Origin: Chaunax sp. Z400
Lineage: Eukaryota; Chordata; Actinopteri; Lophiiformes; Chaunacidae
NCBI GenBank assembly: GCA_037577475.1
Contig: CM075202.1
Span: 23,202,729 to 23,266,728 of the forward strand
Direction of reading: 5' to 3'
DNA: 64,000 nucleotides
How positions within the stretch are numbered: position 1 is the stretch's first letter; each line of letters starts with the position of its first letter. Shown here piece after piece: positions 63,993-64,000 of the stretch. The notes under the pieces were generated by a model. It had not been told where the DNA came from. It was given only the letters and a program-made list of their open reading frames with translations, and ran no database searches. The translations under genes were made by a program, and so were the position numbers.

Positions 63993-64000
63993 TAAACAAT

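Overview
The window looks like a repeat-dominated intergenic stretch of a ray-finned (teleost) fish chromosome. I base this on several transposable-element families typical of teleosts: Tc1/mariner and PIF/Harbinger transposase remnants, L2-like and other APE-type LINEs, tRNA-derived SINEs with recognisable A and B boxes, a Ty3/gypsy fragment, and long CA/TA microsatellites. Species cannot be read from the sequence. I found no intact host protein-coding gene, no tRNA or rRNA gene, and nothing bacterial. Nearly all long open frames are either transposon remnants or artefacts of tandem repeats whose period keeps a frame open.

Layout: 0.6-0.9 kb, 10-bp minisatellite; 2.4-3.0 kb, 21/22-bp minisatellite; 4.0-4.7 kb, broken Tc1 transposase (+); 5.5-6.7 kb, GATAGTTGTT-type minisatellite; 8.6-9.0 kb, LINE/SINE tail and a second broken Tc1 (-); 9.2-9.7 kb, minisatellite; 11.3-12.5 kb, deleted LINE (-) running into a 3.8-kb AATCT-type satellite (12.55-16.39 kb) with a ~706-bp higher-order repeat; 16.6-18.9 kb, three LINE fragments; 18.9-25.8 kb, mostly featureless, with a hAT-like end and a possible LTR plus primer-binding site; 25.8-27.3 kb, L2-like LINE; 28.96-42.30 kb, a 13.3-kb minisatellite of an 11-bp unit with kilobase-scale internal duplications; 43.0-43.7 kb, an inverted-repeat element with a nested SINE; 44.6-47.5 kb, LINE endonuclease piece, SINE and Harbinger transposase remnant; 47.7-51.2 kb, a DNA transposon with ~210-bp inverted ends whose interior holds a 2.2-kb minisatellite; 54.2-54.8 kb, 36-bp minisatellite; 56.7-59.9 kb, a second deleted LINE joined to a second AATCT-type satellite; 60.8-61.3 kb, 27/28-bp minisatellite; 61.4-61.9 kb, Ty3/gypsy gag-protease remnant; L2-like fragment at the right edge.

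Tandem arrays total roughly 24 kb (about 38% of the window). The most notable points are: (1) the two LINE+AATCT loci, 46 kb apart, share both an internal reverse-transcriptase deletion and the LINE-satellite junction, suggesting a composite deletion derivative that was copied as a unit; (2) a minisatellite that appears to have grown from a short segment inside a DNA transposon; (3) multi-level higher-order structure in the 13.3-kb and 3.8-kb arrays. No cooperating gene set or pathway is present. Element family names below come from recognising conserved protein motifs by eye and have not been checked against a repeat library.
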